64,000 nucleotides of DNA from Gordionus sp. m RMFG-2023 (GCF_954871325.1 NC_088777.1:35565366-35629365); one strand, 5' to 3'; positions 35,361 through 46,322 are shown, numbered from the stretch's first letter. The notes: generated from the sequence alone by a model not told the origin. A program made the numbers and translations.

Positions 35361-36595
35361 GATTTGACATGGAACCAATATATTATATAAATATGATTTA
35401 ATTAAGCCAATATATACTATACCCTTATAAGGCTTTAAAATATAGGACTTCAAAGGGTAAGCGTCATCCGCCACAAAAAAATGTGGGAAAAGGAGGCTGG
35501 AATTTGGCAATCTTTTAGAAGGAGGTAATTGTATATCTCCCTTTTCTATCCTTTTAAATATTTTTGAATTAGCAAAAACACCTCCATCAGACTCACTCTC
35601 ATAACTTCCAACATCGACAGTTATGAATTTCCCATTAGCCTCCACAATTCCTTGTTTTTACAATATTTAAATTTAAAAAAATTTCAAAAATTATATTTTT
35701 GTAATTATCAAGTTTCCATTACAATGTTTAATTAATATGGAAATATTTAATTAGCATAAATAAAAAACAAATTCACAAACCTTGTAAAACCACAGAGAAA
35801 AAGTGTTTATAATTGTAAAACCCACTGCCAGAATGAGGTGGTTTCCTAATTCTGCAATGTTCATCAATACTACCTATACAGTTAGGTAGATTCCACTTTA
35901 TCTCAAACTCCTTTTAAATGATAATATACATAAATATAATATAAACTATATTATACCTTTGCTATTCTCTCAAAATCAGAGAGAGTAGGTGGTGGCATAT
36001 GCTTGCTTACTAACGTTTGCCATATAGCTTGGCAAGTTGTTCTAACAATTTTCTGGACTGTAGATATGCCCATTTTGAAAGAATAGGCCAAAGTAGGATA
36101 CCTACAGCCTGTTGCTAAATACCTAAATAAAAAATATATTTAAATAATAAATTGCTTTATTTTTAGCTTAAACAAACCATAAGCTTTTCTTCAACACTTA
36201 TAGGATGTTTTATAAAATTGGTACATTTGGTATGTAATAAAGGTTTTACATGTTTGAGTATATAATAAAAGGTTTCCTAAATTAAAATGAATTATAGATA
36301 AAATAGAATAAAATTACTTTGGTCATTCTCATGTAGTTGAAAAATTTTGCTTAATTTTTTAATAGTTTGGGAAAGAGGATATAAAATTCGCCCTCTTTTG
36401 TTTTATTAATATTAAGAGGGTTTAATCTTCTCCTCTTCAAGATCATTCTGTAAAAAGATAATAATTTGAGGATGGACATTTTGAATTATAACGCTTTTCA
36501 CTGCACTATAATGAAAATCGCTGCGATCGATCCAGCTGATCGGTCGCTGCGATATCGCGGCGAAATCGCAATCGCTCTTGACTATGAATTCAGGG

Positions 36596-37040
36596 ATAGT
36601 TATAAATTCTGAAATTGATTCATGGTAATTTTTTTAAGTTATGACCATCATTATCTTCATATGATTCAAATCTCTAAATTATTAGTGGTTTTTTTTCATT
36701 GTAGTAAAATATGTGCAAGGTTAACTTCATCCATCAAATTTTTAATTGCTATATTATTATTATTTTATTAAAAATGGGAAAATTAATAGAGGTTGAATTA
36801 AATTTATAAAGTTATCATTATTGTGTGATAGGAAAAATATATATATTGATCTTGAAGATTTTGGATTGGATTTACTTATATAAAATGTGAATAATCTGCT
36901 TTAAAATCTGAGGTGTTCCTTGAGCTTTGAGGAGTAGCGTTTAGGTAATACGAATGTTAGTTGGAATAGTTAATAAATATATCTATTAATATTTAATTTT
37001 CTACAAGGACAAAATATTGTTACATTGATTTAAACATATA
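36596..37040. other. AT-rich spacer
   Basis: Nothing recognisable between the Harbinger right end and the hAT fragment. Confidence 0.35.
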
Positions 37041-38596
37041 AATTATAACTTTTAAAATTTTAGCTCAATATCAATCTTCTTTATTATTTCTCGATGTAAA
37101 TCCTAAGTGGGTACGATGGATATTGAATATGGAATGGATTATTGATTCTTTTCTAAGTTGGATATAAATAACTAGTTTTATTGATAAGTGTTTGTATTTG
37201 TACTGATATTTTTTATTTTATTCAATCATGTTTATTTCTAGGTTCACACAATGCTAAATACAAGTAAAATTAACATAGCCAACCTCTTCCATAATCAAGT
37301 TCTCTTATTTCCCATGGGATGGGCGTTTAAGATGCTTTGCTTCTTAACGATGAAACAAAAGTGTTTAGAAATATGATCCTATCATTCAGATATTCCCAAT
37401 AGGTAGTGTATTTTAACATTATATTTATATTTTTTTAAGTTAATGTTGATGAAAGATATGCATATAATTTATTGATCAAAACTACCTTATAGATAATACA
37501 TTCAAAAGCACAAAATTTGCAATCTGATTAAATTTTCTTATATTTTAAAAATATGTATATAATTAATTTAGGAACTTTACCATGCTATTTTACAAATAAG
37601 AAATATGCTGATTGTGAATTTAGCAAGATTTTTAACATGGTTCAAAAAAAGGTGCATTCATATAATATGATAATAAAAATTCCAAGAATTGTATCAAGAC
37701 AAGTACATAAGAATAATATTTCCGCATAATCATTTGAGGAGTATTACAGAATTTCAACTTTTATACCACCAATGAATACATTATTAACTCAAATTAGTGA
37801 ACGCTTATTGAATCATAAACTGTTGCCCAATAACTTTTAATTTTGTTATCCTCTGATCCATCAGTGAGCATCTTGGATGAGATTAGAGATAAAATTCACT
37901 ATTTATATATGTTTTATTTGCAAGATATAGTAGGGACATAATTGGAAGTAATTTGAATTTAAATATTGGTATGCAAGCTTAAAAAGAATGAACATTAAGC
38001 CTGAGAATGCACTAAGTGCACTCAATGTTTGAAAACACATATTAATAAACTTTACAAATATTATATAATTATTTCAAATTTTAGCATGCCTCCCTATTAC
38101 GACTGTACTAATAAAAGAACTTTCTCGAATTTACGAAGGCTAAAAACATATTTGCGAAATACACCTCGCAAAATAGATTAAATGGCTTATCGCTCATAAA
38201 TATTCTCCGAGAATTAACAGTTAATTCTGGAACAATTAATTAATTAAATTCTAAAAGAAAATTAGATCTAAAATTATAAATTATTACCACGTTTTTATTT
38301 TAATGTATATATATGCAATTTATTATATTTTATATAAACTAATAAGAATATATTTCCTATTTGTTCCACTTCTTTTTTGATATAATCAATTAACCAATTT
38401 CGAATATTTAATATAATTTTTGTTTAATAAAATTAACTTCCTATCTTGTAAAAATATTTTATAAATATATAGACTAAGGAAACCCGCCGAATGCCGGGCA
38501 AAAGCGGGCCGAAGCCCCGCCCAAAATAGAATCTGAAGGCGAAACCCCGAGAAATTTATTAATCCCCCCCTTAAGAAAATCCTGGCTACGCCTATG
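37040..38596 (+). mobile_element. Truncated hAT transposon, CATAGGCGTAGCC family
   Basis: The right end GGCTACGCCTATG (38584-38596) and the ~130 bp inside it match, in reverse complement, the left end of the miniature at 13767. This includes a GGCCCGCTTTTGCCCGG-type GC block. Coding for a hAT transposase precedes it. No left terminus was found, so the 5' part is lost or unrecognised. Confidence 0.8.
37570..38200 (+). pseudogene. hAT transposase C-terminal part
   Basis: The frame at about 37650-37800 reads MIIKIPRIVSRQVHKNNIS then EEYYRISTFIPPMNTLLTQI, the pre-dimerisation region. At about 38085-38200 it reads CLPITTVTNKRTFSNLRRLK then TYLRNTP and RLNGLSLINILREL, the dimerisation domain. Stops and a frame change separate the pieces. 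A TTTTAG before 38085 may be an intron acceptor. Confidence 0.85.
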
Positions 38597-38931
38597 CTAC
38601 ACTCTCAAAATTTTATTGGTAATTCTCTTTAACCATAACCATATATTTTTATTAATTTAAAGAGGAAAAAAGATCAGAGTCTTGTGAAAATCTAATACCA
38701 ATATTCAATTTATTTTTATAATCAATTTTATCGTGAATTTAAACTACAAGTTATGGATAGAAATTACAACACAATATAATATAAACATTAAAATTGTAGG
38801 CGCAAGTATATATTATGATTACGAGTCGGTGCACAAATAAATCTAATATTTTATTACTAAAAATATATTATCTTGCACAAATCATATATCATATTTATAA
38901 TAAATAAAATAATTTGTAACGAAAATCATTA

Positions 38932-39551
38932 TTAAATTTTTACATTTAAGTTTAAATCTTTGGATATTTTTTTCCGTTTGTGTTCTCGATCTTTGTCTTT
39001 ACGCTTTTTAGCTTTCTTGTTTTTATGTTTCTTACCACTAGTTTCTTTACAATGCCTTTGTTTATCTGATTTTTTCTTCTTCGATTTTTCTTTATCCTTA
39101 TCCCCCTTTTTGTGAGCCTTTTTATTTTGCTTGCCGTCTTTATTTTCCGTCTCAATTTTATTTAGATTTCTTTCCTCTTTAATATGTTTTTGATTACCAT
39201 CTTCATTTACTACTTTACTTCTCTTTTTTTTGTTTTTCTTCACCTTGCCGGAGGATTTTTTATGGTGATGATCTTTTGAGTCCGAATGTTTGTTATTCTT
39301 TTGTTCTTCACGTTCATGCTTTGTTCTTATGCTAACGCTATTATCAATTTTTTCGATAGGTAAATCTAATATATTTGGCAATTCCTCTTTCAAATCTATT
39401 TGATCCAAATCTTTCCATTTAGATGGTGGTAATTCTACTAATGGATTCTCATTAAAAAAATCTAACGCTGGGCTCTGGTTTTCAGTTACCAATAATTTTA
39501 GGTGTTCATGAGGTTTTGTGATTAAGCCTATATCCAAATCATGGGGCTTAT
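38932..39551 (-). CDS. Last exon of a host gene with Lys-rich tail
   Basis: A minus-strand open exon from an AAATTTCAG acceptor (39552-39554) to a TAA at about 38932. It begins (D)KPHDLDIGLITKPHEHLKLL, has an acidic middle (LPPSKWKDLDQIDLKEELPN, LDLPIEKIDNS), and then about 110 residues dominated by K, E, D, H and N (HHHKKSSGKVKKNKKKRSK; KEKSKKKKSDKQRH). This is typical of a nuclear protein tail. It requires a preceding exon ending with one unpaired base. The protein family was not recognised. Lack of stops over 205 codons in AT-rich DNA and varied codon use argue for a real gene. The upstream exons may be the other minus-strand exons, but phase rules out direct joining to the exon at 59333-59453. 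Confidence 0.7.
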
Positions 39552-39627
39552 CTGAAATTTATTTTCCATATTAAAAATAAAGAGAATATGTAAAATAAAT
39601 GTTGTTAAACGGCTTGATTTTTTAAAA

Positions 39628-39715
39628 ACCACCAGCTTAATATTTTAGCCAAAAATATTATGGAAGTCTGGAGATTTTGTTCATAGATGAATATTTTTGG
39701 TTAAAATATTAGGTT
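39628..39715. repeat. Short hairpin repeat
   Basis: CAGCTTAATATTTTAGCCAA at the left faces GGTTAAAATATTAGGTTAG at the right, with a ~40-bp loop. A miniature element or its remnant; a similar word (CAATATTTTAGCCAAAA) is at about 24415. Confidence 0.5.
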
Positions 39716-40125
39716 AGTTATTTAACAAAACTAAAAATAAGAGATAGTACATATTTTCATAGTTAGTTACTATTAGAATACAAAGTTCAACATTTCTACA
39801 CCCCCCCCCCTCCCCCATATCCATGAAATCCATATAGAAAGTGTGATAAAGAAAATTTAATGGAAAAAAAAGGCTGATAAAATAGGGATTTTCGTTGTGT
39901 AAAACAAGCCTGCCGAATATCGATAGCTCCCTGTGTATTCCTGCGATCCGGTTCTTTGCCAGCTTTTTTTTTTGTATCATCAGAGATTTTTGATATATTT
40001 CCTTATGGTTTCAATATTTTTCGGTGAACCAAGGCAAATTTTCACTTATTTTTTTAACTGTGAAGGTATTGTTGGCCATTAGCAGGTCCATAATTTGTTT
40101 TCGATGTGATGTGTCCTTGATTTCC

Positions 40126-41677
40126 AAATTCTAATTTTATGTAAAAATATACTTCTAATTAGGTGTCTCCTGAGTAAAATGTTATTTTCAATTTATTTAT
40201 CGAATGGACTAAATTTATTTTTTAAATGTTCACTGTTCAAGACTTTGCAATAGTAACAATCCAAGGTTACTTTTAAAAAATATATAATTGGTTACTTTAA
40301 CAATATTACTAAGTAAAACAAACGATAATCACAATCGCAAAAGAAAGTAGTCTGCTACTAGATTACCTGCATGAATAAATGAATATCTAATAAAAAACGA
40401 CTTTGGTAAAATCGATGATATTCACAGTCGAAAAAGAAGGTATTCTACTGCTAGGCTACTCGCACGAAATGACGAAAACTATTTATAGACGATGTTAACA
40501 ATCGATAAACGGTCCTCTGCTACTAGGCTACCTGAACTAATAAATAAACCCGATATAATACCGAAGAAATTCACAAAACAATTTGACGAATGCGTGATAC
40601 TAAAGCGATGACCAATCGTGTTCAAAGAATAAGAAAATCGTCTGCCGATATGCCACTCGAGAGTGAAGGACATAAGGGATAGTCTTCTATCGTGGAATAT
40701 GTAAGATATCTATTACAGTGAACGGGGGGATATTTTCTAGTAGATTAAAACAAAATATCTTATTATATTTTTATTTTAAACATTAATCTATGTTAAGGCG
40801 CACTTGCATTTTTTTAAAATTATATTTATATGTAAATGAATAATTTTACATAAAAAACATATTTATAATAATTTCATATATCATTTAACCTTTCACTGTA
40901 ATATATTTTTTACATATTCCACGATAGAAGACGATAAAGAAAATATATTTATAAAATTGTAATAATAAAATACAGTTGTGATTAAAACCCATCCATATAA
41001 AAATATTTTGTTTGCAAAAATAATTAAAATAACACAAGGAGGAATAAAAGAATTTTCAATAATGCTTTGTCTATATTTGAATTATTATTGGAAACAAAAT
41101 ATTTTCATATGGATGGGTTTTAATTTAATCGTCAATATGTTTCATTAAATCATCACAACACTATGGTTTCTGTTATTTTATCCCTTATTCTTTACTCTCT
41201 CGAGTGACATATAGTCAGACGATTTTCTAAATCGGTGAACACGATTGGTCGTCGGTTTGGAAATATGCATTAGTCAATTTTGCTTGTGAATTTCTTCTGC
41301 TTTAAAGTGATCGGATTTGTTTATTCGTTCGCCTAGTAGCAGAGGACCGTTTATTTCGATTGTTAACATCGTCTATTTTATCAAAATAGTTCGTCATTTC
41401 GTTCAACTAGCCTACTTATTCATTTATTCGTGCAAGTAGTCTAATAGCAGATGACCTTATTTTTCGATTGTGATAATCGTCTGTTTTACCTAGTAATATT
41501 GTTAAAGTAACCAAATATATATTTTTTTAAAATAACCTTGGATTGTTACCACTGCAAAGTCTTGAACAGTGAATATTTAGAAAATTAATTTAGTCCATTC
41601 GATAAATAAATTAAAAATAATATTTTACTCAGGCCACCACCTAATTAGAAATATTTTTTTATATAAAATTAGAATTT
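40126..41677. mobile_element. 1.55-kb fold-back element
   Basis: Left arm about 40126-40735 returns inverted at about 40893-41677. Examples are TTCACTGTTCAAGACTTTGC near 40226, GGTCCTCTGCTACTAGGCTA near 40511, and the innermost TATCGTGGAATATGTAAGAT, each with its complement on the right. Each arm itself contains three diverged ~85-95-bp repeats of a TCTGCTACTAGGCTACC core. No coding was seen. The right arm is lengthened by the miniature at 40986-41119. No target duplication was identified. Confidence 0.85.
40986..41119. mobile_element. 134-bp TTAA miniature
   Basis: Inverted termini AACCCATCCATATAAAAATA and its near-complement ending GGATGGGTT, flanked by TTAA on both sides (40982-40985 and 41120-41123). 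That is the hallmark of piggyBac-type insertion. It sits inside the right arm of the fold-back element and is absent from the left arm. Confidence 0.75.
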
Positions 41678-42057
41678 AAAACATGGACCAAAAAGTTAGA
41701 TTTAAAAATTTCATTCCGGGATCTGGTCTAGGAATGCTGTTAATAAGCTATGAAAAAAAATCAAAAATAATAAACAGTTAATAAACCCATTAAAATAAAT
41801 CACACAATTTTGAACAATGTATTTGAATTTAATTGTACCCTTGTTACAACCGGTTCCAGTAAATAAATGTTTTGGTTCGTTAAAAATTATAAAAGGTTAT
41901 AGTACCAGTTCTTAAAGACCCGATTCCAAACACTAAATGTTTTATATAATAAATTGTTAACAAGCTTAATTTAATAATAAAACATTTATCGTACCCGCTT
42001 TGAATTTTTACAATATTTTTATTTGTAATTATAGTGTGATTAATTACAAATAATATC

Positions 42058-42255
42058 TTAGAAATTAGTTAATATTTTACCAAGGTCGTTTTCATCGTTG
42101 TGATTTATTTGTTGATGTAACCTAGTTGCCGTAGATATCCTTTGTCTTTTACGATTATCGTTTATACCACCGTAGTCAGGTTTCATTTTATTATATCGAT
42201 AGGTTGGCAAGATTCTATGGCCAATTCGAGTATCGTCTGATAAGTTATTATGCTT
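42058..42255 (-). CDS. Probable 3' exon of the Arg/Ser-rich gene
   Basis: Open minus-strand stretch beginning after ATCTTTGAAG (possible acceptor) with HNNLSDDTRIGHRILPTYRY, then KMKPDYGGINDNRKRQR, ending KILTNF and TAA. It is basic and polar, like the large exon at 43286-44326, whose coding could be left at an ATG|GTTTGT donor (about 43307) in matching phase 0. Joining the two is an inference. The ~1-kb gap contains the hAT miniature at 42413-42893. Confidence 0.45.
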   Translation of the reverse strand, partial: KHNNLSDDTRIGHRILPTYRYNKMKPDYGGINDNRKRQRISTATRLHQQINHNDENDLGKILTNF

Positions 42256-42412
42256 CAAAGATAAATTTAAGAAGAGTTACTTGTTATACTCGTTCTTAAT
42301 GAGCATATAAAATCTTACAACCTTAGATATGGGAATGATTTCAGAGAAATAACTATATAAAACTTTGGATAATTTTATTATATATAAAAAAGGAAAAGAT
42401 AGTCGCCTGCTT

Positions 42413-42893
42413 CAATCCATGCTAGGTCAAATTTTCAAATTGTGGTAAATATTTGACCATGATTTTTTTTTGAGAGATAAATTTAAAAAGTAAAATTATT
42501 TTTGCCCCCCCCTCCCTATTTATTCCTATAACAAATTTAGTATCGTTATAATATTTTTCCAAATATGTAATATTTTATTATTAGTTTATAATTTCTTCTT
42601 CTTAGTAGTGGAGTTATTTTATTTATAATATAAAAGTTAATACTTTAATATAACAAAGGAGAAATTTTTTTATAAAATAACATCCTTATTTATAAAAAAT
42701 ATATTAATTTCATACAAAGACAAGTGATCTTTATTTTCCAACTGTTTTTCAAAATTATTATATATAAAGTAAAAACGTTAATATGCTGATAATTTTAATG
42801 CGTGAGATTTCCAATTGTGGAAGGGAGATCTCTGCGTGTTGGCTAAAAAATTGCGGGAGACTACCGCTGATAGAGGGAAAGGCGTGGCAACCT
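42413..42893. mobile_element. Miniature of the CAGGGTTGCCAGG hAT family
   Basis: Left GCTAGGTCAAATTTTCAAAT and right GGGAGACTACCGCTGATAGA ... GGCGTGGCAACC match the two ends of the hAT at 25503-28343. The inside is non-coding. Ends are degraded and no duplication is clear. It probably lies in an intron of the Arg/Ser-rich gene. Confidence 0.75.
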
Positions 42894-43285
42894 TAATCAG
42901 AGTAGATCTTAAATTTAATCGATAACTAAAAGTCCCATTCCTACGATATTATAAAAAATGAACAGTATCGCGAGATAGTAATGTTTGTCTTGATGCCAAC
43001 ATCATTTAAAGTAGACAACCGTCTTCTCATTTAGTTAGCGGGAGTTTTCTTAAGGTCCTTATAAAATAAATTCCTTACGCTTCTAACACTGAGTATTGTT
43101 TCTTTGAAAGCGTGCGCTCTCTAAGATGAACAAAAATATTTTAAAAAGATACTTATCAAAGATTAGTGAAATCAATATTTTAAATTCAGAATTTACGACA
43201 ATTAGCAATGGAATCAAAAAAGACTTACATTATAAATTTGGCAAGATATAGTCGTTGCAGTGCACATTTATTAATAAACAAATAT

Positions 43286-44326
43286 TCATATTATTAAACA
43301 AACCATTTGATTCTCATTCAACGTGTATTCATTTTTGAAATTATCAGGTGCAACTATATCGCGTTCATCCCTATGCTGATAACCACCCCGATATTTCGCG
43401 TAGCCGTAATTATACTTTTGCTTATATCGCACGAAAGGTAATTTTTCGTTGGTAAAATATTTCTTGGAGTAATCGAAAGCCGGCCTATTAAGGGATTGTT
43501 CCATCGGATAAGTATCATATGGCCCCTGGTCAATAAATTCTCTTGGGGATGATGCCTCGATAGGTACAGATTTATTATCCATATTTTGGACTAAATGAGG
43601 GGGTATAGATGTGGGATTGGGAAGCAGAGGAGCTTTTCGTCTAACAACACCAATAGCGCTGGCATCGGGTTGATGCGGAGATATGTAAGTTAGATGAGGT
43701 CGAGTGGATGAGTGGCGCGCAGGCACTACTGGTGATAGTGTAATCAAATTTGTAGGGGGAGCAACGGCAGAAGCTCGTTTCTCCTCTCGTTTAGCGACAG
43801 CTAAAGCCATAGCAGGTACCAGAACGTTATTGTAAAAAGAAATGCTGTACATGGGTTTTTGACCTCTTTGGTCCTCTTCCATCATTTCATCTTGGTATTG
43901 GTGTCGATTATAATAAGATCTATTAGGGGAACCCTTATCTAAATAAGAGTCATATCTGGGTGGGTGCCTATCTTGGAAGCTGGAATGATCGGGTCTTCTA
44001 TAACTATAATTTTCTAAATATTTAGGTCTCTGCTGGCTTTTGTGATGTCTTGGTGAGCCCTTTTCATATCTATCCTTATAATAGTACCTTTCAAATTCTT
44101 CATCGGACCTAAACGAGGATATGCTAGAACGAGATGATCTACTTCTTGACCTGGACTTCTGAGAAGTCTTAAAGTCTTTTTTCATAATTTTGGTAGATTT
44201 AACTTTATATGATTTTTCTGCCCTTTTTGAATCGGATATAGATGACAGAGACACAGGTTTCTTACCTTTAAGAATGGATTGTTTATCAAGATTTTTGATA
44301 GAATCATGACTTTGCGTATAAAACAT
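43286..44326 (-). CDS. Arg/Ser-rich host protein, 346 codons
   Basis: The longest open frame in the window, minus strand, starting MFYTQSHDSIKNLDKQSILK at 44326. Order of features: a basic start; an RS stretch (KSRSRSRSSRSSISSFRSDE, about residues 57-76); an Arg/Tyr/His-rich part (RYYYKDRYEKGSPRHHKSQQ); a hydrophobic helix-like piece (FYNNVLVPAMALAVAKREEK); a Pro-rich part (PPTNLITLSPVVPARHSS, PLLPNPTSIPPHLVQ); then a Tyr/Arg/Gly-rich C-terminus (YKQKYNYGYAKYRGGYQHRD). This composition is that of SR-related nuclear RNA-processing proteins, but no RNA-binding domain was seen and the family is not recognised. The frame may end at TAA or splice near 43307 into 42058-42255. Confidence 0.75.
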   Translation of the reverse strand: MFYTQSHDSIKNLDKQSILKGKKPVSLSSISDSKRAEKSYKVKSTKIMKKDFKTSQKSRSRSRSSRSSISSFRSDEEFERYYYKDRYEKGSPRHHKSQQRPKYLENYSYRRPDHSSFQDRHPPRYDSYLDKGSPNRSYYNRHQYQDEMMEEDQRGQKPMYSISFYNNVLVPAMALAVAKREEKRASAVAPPTNLITLSPVVPARHSSTRPHLTYISPHQPDASAIGVVRRKAPLLPNPTSIPPHLVQNMDNKSVPIEASSPREFIDQGPYDTYPMEQSLNRPAFDYSKKYFTNEKLPFVRYKQKYNYGYAKYRGGYQHRDERDIVAPDNFKNEYTLNENQMVCLII

Positions 44327-44329
44327 ATT

Positions 44330-45150
44330 TTAAAAGTATAATTAGTATATAATCTAGATATATCTAATTAGATGACAAATTCAATCATTAATTTATATTT
44401 CCAATATTGAATTAAACTGTGAAATCTAAAATGATTAATTTATGCATACATTATTTAAGATAAATTTTAGATACAAAATAAGAAAGAAAATTTTTATGTT
44501 AATTCTATCTAAAAATTGTTTAAGGAATTATTTTTGATAAATGAAGATTACTACAAGGGTGATACGATTTTTATATATTAATAATTCGAAAAAAGAACTT
44601 TTTAACCCTTCGAGTCTAGCAACCTTTCATAAGGCAATTTATTTGCGAGCTTCCAAAACAAATTAATTTTTCACATTTAACATTTTTTTAGGAAGATACA
44701 TCTTTTTAAAGTTGAACTTAAAACTGATTGAACTATTTCCAAAAATATAAAGTTTATTTATACTATGAAAAAAATCCTTCTGTTTATTTTAAATATCTGT
44801 AATTTTGTATATAGATCATCTTATCGTAACTTTAAAAAAAAAATTGTTTCTCAACCCTACCCGTTGAAAATATTTTCAGATATATTATTGTTAGATAATT
44901 ATTAGATTAATTTTATAATTATCTTGACAAATGATGCATAAAATTCTTAATATCATTCATATCAATTAGGATAACACACAGTTGAGTGCCTATAAAACAC
45001 CTTTGATCTAAGATTTACTTATAAAAAATATAAATTAAAATTTATAACGGCAAATTCCGCGCGCTGACAGCCACCGATAAAAAAAATAAATCATCATCTC
45101 ATAGCCGAATTATATCTCGGCGCATAAGTGTAATTATAATATATTCAAAG
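44330..45150. other. AT-rich, presumed promoter side of the Arg/Ser gene
   Basis: No element or further exon recognised upstream of the start at 44326. Confidence 0.4.
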
Positions 45151-45157
45151 ATATTTG

Positions 45158-45412
45158 CAATGCTTAAAATTTGCAGTTTTTGTAAAAAAAATCGATGTTT
45201 TGCATGAAGGTCCATATCATAGACTCTGAAAGGGACTGCTAAAAATTTTCAATGCTTAAAATTTGCAGATTTTGTAAAAAAAATCGATGTTTAGCATGAA
45301 AGTCCATATCATAGACTCTGAAAGGGACTGCTAAAAATTTGCAATGCTTAAAATTTGCAGATTTTGTAAAAAATCGATGTTTAGCATGAAAGTCCATAAA
45401 GGGACTGCTAAA
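45158..45412. repeat. Three ~100-bp tandem copies
   Basis: Copies of a unit running from CAATGCTTAAAATTTGCAG through AATCGATGTTTAGCATGAA to GAAAGGGACTGCTAAAAAT. The third copy is shortened by a deletion of the CATAGACTCTG segment. The high identity suggests recent duplication. Confidence 0.92.
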
Positions 45413-46210
45413 AATATAATTTTAGTTAACATTTACTTATGTTCCATCAATATACAATTTGAGGAAGTCAGACATCAATTATTTTGTTAATTTGCAATGG
45501 AATATATAATTTATAAATGTTGATGAACAGAAGATCCGAATTAGTATTCTTCCCCAGCCATAAAATATATAAAAAAAATAAGTGAGTGGTTCAACTTAAC
45601 CATAAACTTTTAAAAATTGTATTCTTTCAGTTTAATTACCTCATATCTCCTTAAAAATCCCATTTTAAATTAAATTATTCATTCATTTATGCAAAGCTAG
45701 ACTTATAAAAATTCAATTTTATAAAAATTTGGAATATTGTATACTTTCATGAATGGAATTCATGTAAGATTAAAAACAATATATTATAAAATACAAAAAT
45801 AATATAAATCTAAATAAATTAAAAGCATGGGTAAAAATAAGTTTTCATCTTTTACCCTTTCATTTCAAACTCTTACATACTTGAACTTGGGTTATAAATT
45901 GGTCATTCTTATTGAATATCGACTGAAAAACTTGATTCTTCTTGACACCATATTTGAAAACGAATATAACATTTGGTAATATACATTGAATTTATATAAA
46001 TAAAAATTTAAAAACTCCAGCTCAAAAGGATCAATTATTGGTTATCAATATCCACTACAACTGCGATTCGGTTCTGAAATATAAATTATTTGATAAATAT
46101 TTAGTATAAATGTAACATTTATATATCATTTTGTTGCCCTTAAAATTTACTTTATGAAAATATAAATAATATTGTAAAAAAAATATGTAGATGCATTTCA
46201 GTAAAATATA

Positions 46211-46322
46211 ATTAAGTTTTTTGAAATAATCCCACTTTGAGACGATGAAACTCACTATATAAGTTTAAATTAAGTTTTTTGAAATAATCCCACTTTTAGA
46301 CGATGAAACTCACTATATAAGT
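46211..46322. repeat. Two ~56-bp tandem copies
   Basis: TTAAGTTTTTTGAAATAATC through GATGAAACTCACTATATAAG occurs twice in a row with one difference (G/T before AGACG). Confidence 0.92.

Larger units (their letters stand above)
22061..35376. mobile_element. 13.3-kb fold-back element with terminal GCGAA arrays
   Basis: Bounded by a perfect 9-bp duplication AATATATTA (22052-22060 and 35377-35385) lying in an intron of the Harbinger transposase. The outermost ~24 bp are imperfect inverted repeats: CGTATCAGGTCAATTCAGC on the left and GGTTCCATGTCAAATCAGC on the right, both running into AAACTTTTATCGCGAA-type arrays of about 450-490 bp in opposite orientation. A 9-bp duplication fits Mutator-like elements best, but no transposase of its own was recognised. 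The interior holds two clear hAT elements, a possible third TIR element and an LTR fossil, plus unassigned AT-rich DNA. Confidence 0.85.
21619..36448 (-). pseudogene. Harbinger transposase, exons split across the insertion
   Basis: Exons in transcription order: 36448-36319 (MILKRRRLNP..., with KEGEFY and YMRMTK), 36276-36178, about 36118-35957 (YLATGCRYPTLAYSF, the helix-turn-helix region), 35910-35781 (NLPNCIGSIDEHCRI, first catalytic Asp), 35650-~35423 (VDVGSYESESDGGVF, then FFVADDAYPLKSYILKPY, second Asp), and ~21932-21619 (YNYRISSARRIQVECAF, catalytic Glu, then ARRIQ...RAKWLIFDRP and TLLHN). All three DDE residues are present. One in-frame TAA lies in exon 1 (LLKN*AKFF). The 13.3-kb insertion lies in the last intron, so it might still be spliced over. 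Exon 2-3 and 5-6 junction phases are not fully resolved. Confidence 0.88.
19757..36595. mobile_element. PIF/Harbinger element split by a 13.3-kb insertion
   Basis: Termini are CCCTAAATTCATAGT on the left and, reverse-complemented, CCCTGAATTCATAGT on the right, followed on both sides by GCGATT-rich subterminal repeats. Without the insertion at 22061-35376 it would be about 3.5 kb, with two convergent genes. These are a plus-strand MADF gene and a minus-strand transposase, the normal two-gene layout of this superfamily. The 3-bp target duplication is not clean (TTA on the left). The LINE lies immediately to its left. Confidence 0.92.

Noticed and set aside
39714-39980. 88-codon minus-strand frame with a Gly run
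   Set aside because: The Gly run comes from a C-tract at 39800-39812; the rest has no family resemblance or splice context.
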